Part shown: positions 6,465 to 6,465 of the stretch, in pieces
How the letters are laid out: each line of letters begins with the position of its first letter
Numbering within the stretch: position 1 is the first letter of the stretch
Source: Ureaplasma sp.
GTDB lineage: Bacteria; Bacillota_I; Bacilli_A; Mycoplasmatales; Mycoplasmoidaceae
NCBI GenBank assembly: GCA_020024775.1
Contig: JAHHTF010000030.1
Location: 1-6,465, forward strand
Reading direction: 5' to 3'
DNA: 6,465 nt
Notes under the pieces: generated by a model
Databases searched by the model: none
What the model was told of the DNA's origin: nothing
The model's input: the letters and a program-made list of their open reading frames with translations, nothing else
Made by a program: the position numbers and the translations under genes

Positions 6465-6465
6465 T
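6424..6465 (+). mobile_element. Probable left end of an insertion sequence (IS3-like), cut by window edge
   Basis: The sequence from the C run at 6422-6426 through TAGTGGACAACTGTC (6429-6443) resembles the TGGACA-type terminal repeats of IS3-family elements. It is followed by AAAGGA (6452-6457), positioned to start a gene within a few bases after the window. It coincides with the premature end of the membrane-protein frame, whose stop TAG lies in this stretch. No transposase codons and no second terminus are visible, so family and exact boundary are inference. Confidence 0.42.

Noticed and set aside
1..6465. CRISPR array
   Set aside because: No regularly spaced direct repeats were seen anywhere; the only direct repeats are the single 7-bp pair by the tRNA remnant and an A/T-only 9-bp pair at 3505-3525.

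Overview
The window comes from a mollicute, most likely of the Spiroplasma/Entomoplasma/Mycoplasma mycoides group. The DNA is very AT-rich, and conserved genes are readable only if TGA is tryptophan (genetic code 4): threonyl-tRNA synthetase alone has five in-frame TGA codons, and three other genes carry them too. All genes lie on the plus strand, tightly packed. No database search was run, so family calls rest on motifs read by eye.

Positions 1-3483 look like one co-directional transcription unit. It holds the 3' end of an unrecognised gene, a small membrane-anchored protein resembling a PTS EIIB domain that has lost its phosphorylatable cysteine, the ribosome-assembly GTPase RsgA (overlapping the previous gene by 8 bases), and ThrRS (thrS). 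This ThrRS has no N-terminal TGS domain but keeps its editing and zinc-site motifs. After a 78-base AT-only-like gap come a short trigger-factor-related chaperone and the transcript-cleavage factor GreA, 3 bases apart. The theme is translation, ribosome assembly and transcription elongation.

Positions 4733-5233 are a tRNA cluster: Tyr(GUA), Gln(UUG), Lys(UUU), Leu(UAA), Gly(UCC), all with encoded CCA. Between Gln and Lys sits a 61-nt tRNA-shaped remnant. It has a perfect 7-bp acceptor stem, a D stem and a T arm, but no anticodon arm and no CCA. A 7-bp direct repeat brackets it. The cluster ends in a clear intrinsic terminator at 5242-5271.

Positions 5322-6431 have their own promoter and encode a polytopic membrane protein whose outer part resembles the beginning of an alkaline-phosphatase/sulfatase-like catalytic domain. 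The reading frame stops early, exactly where the sequence begins to look like the left end of an insertion sequence (about 6414-6465). A 10-bp inverted repeat there would cover a Shine-Dalgarno sequence that may belong to a transposase starting just past the window. The most interesting items are the tRNA remnant, the inactive-looking EIIB protein, and the interrupted membrane enzyme with its folded IS end.
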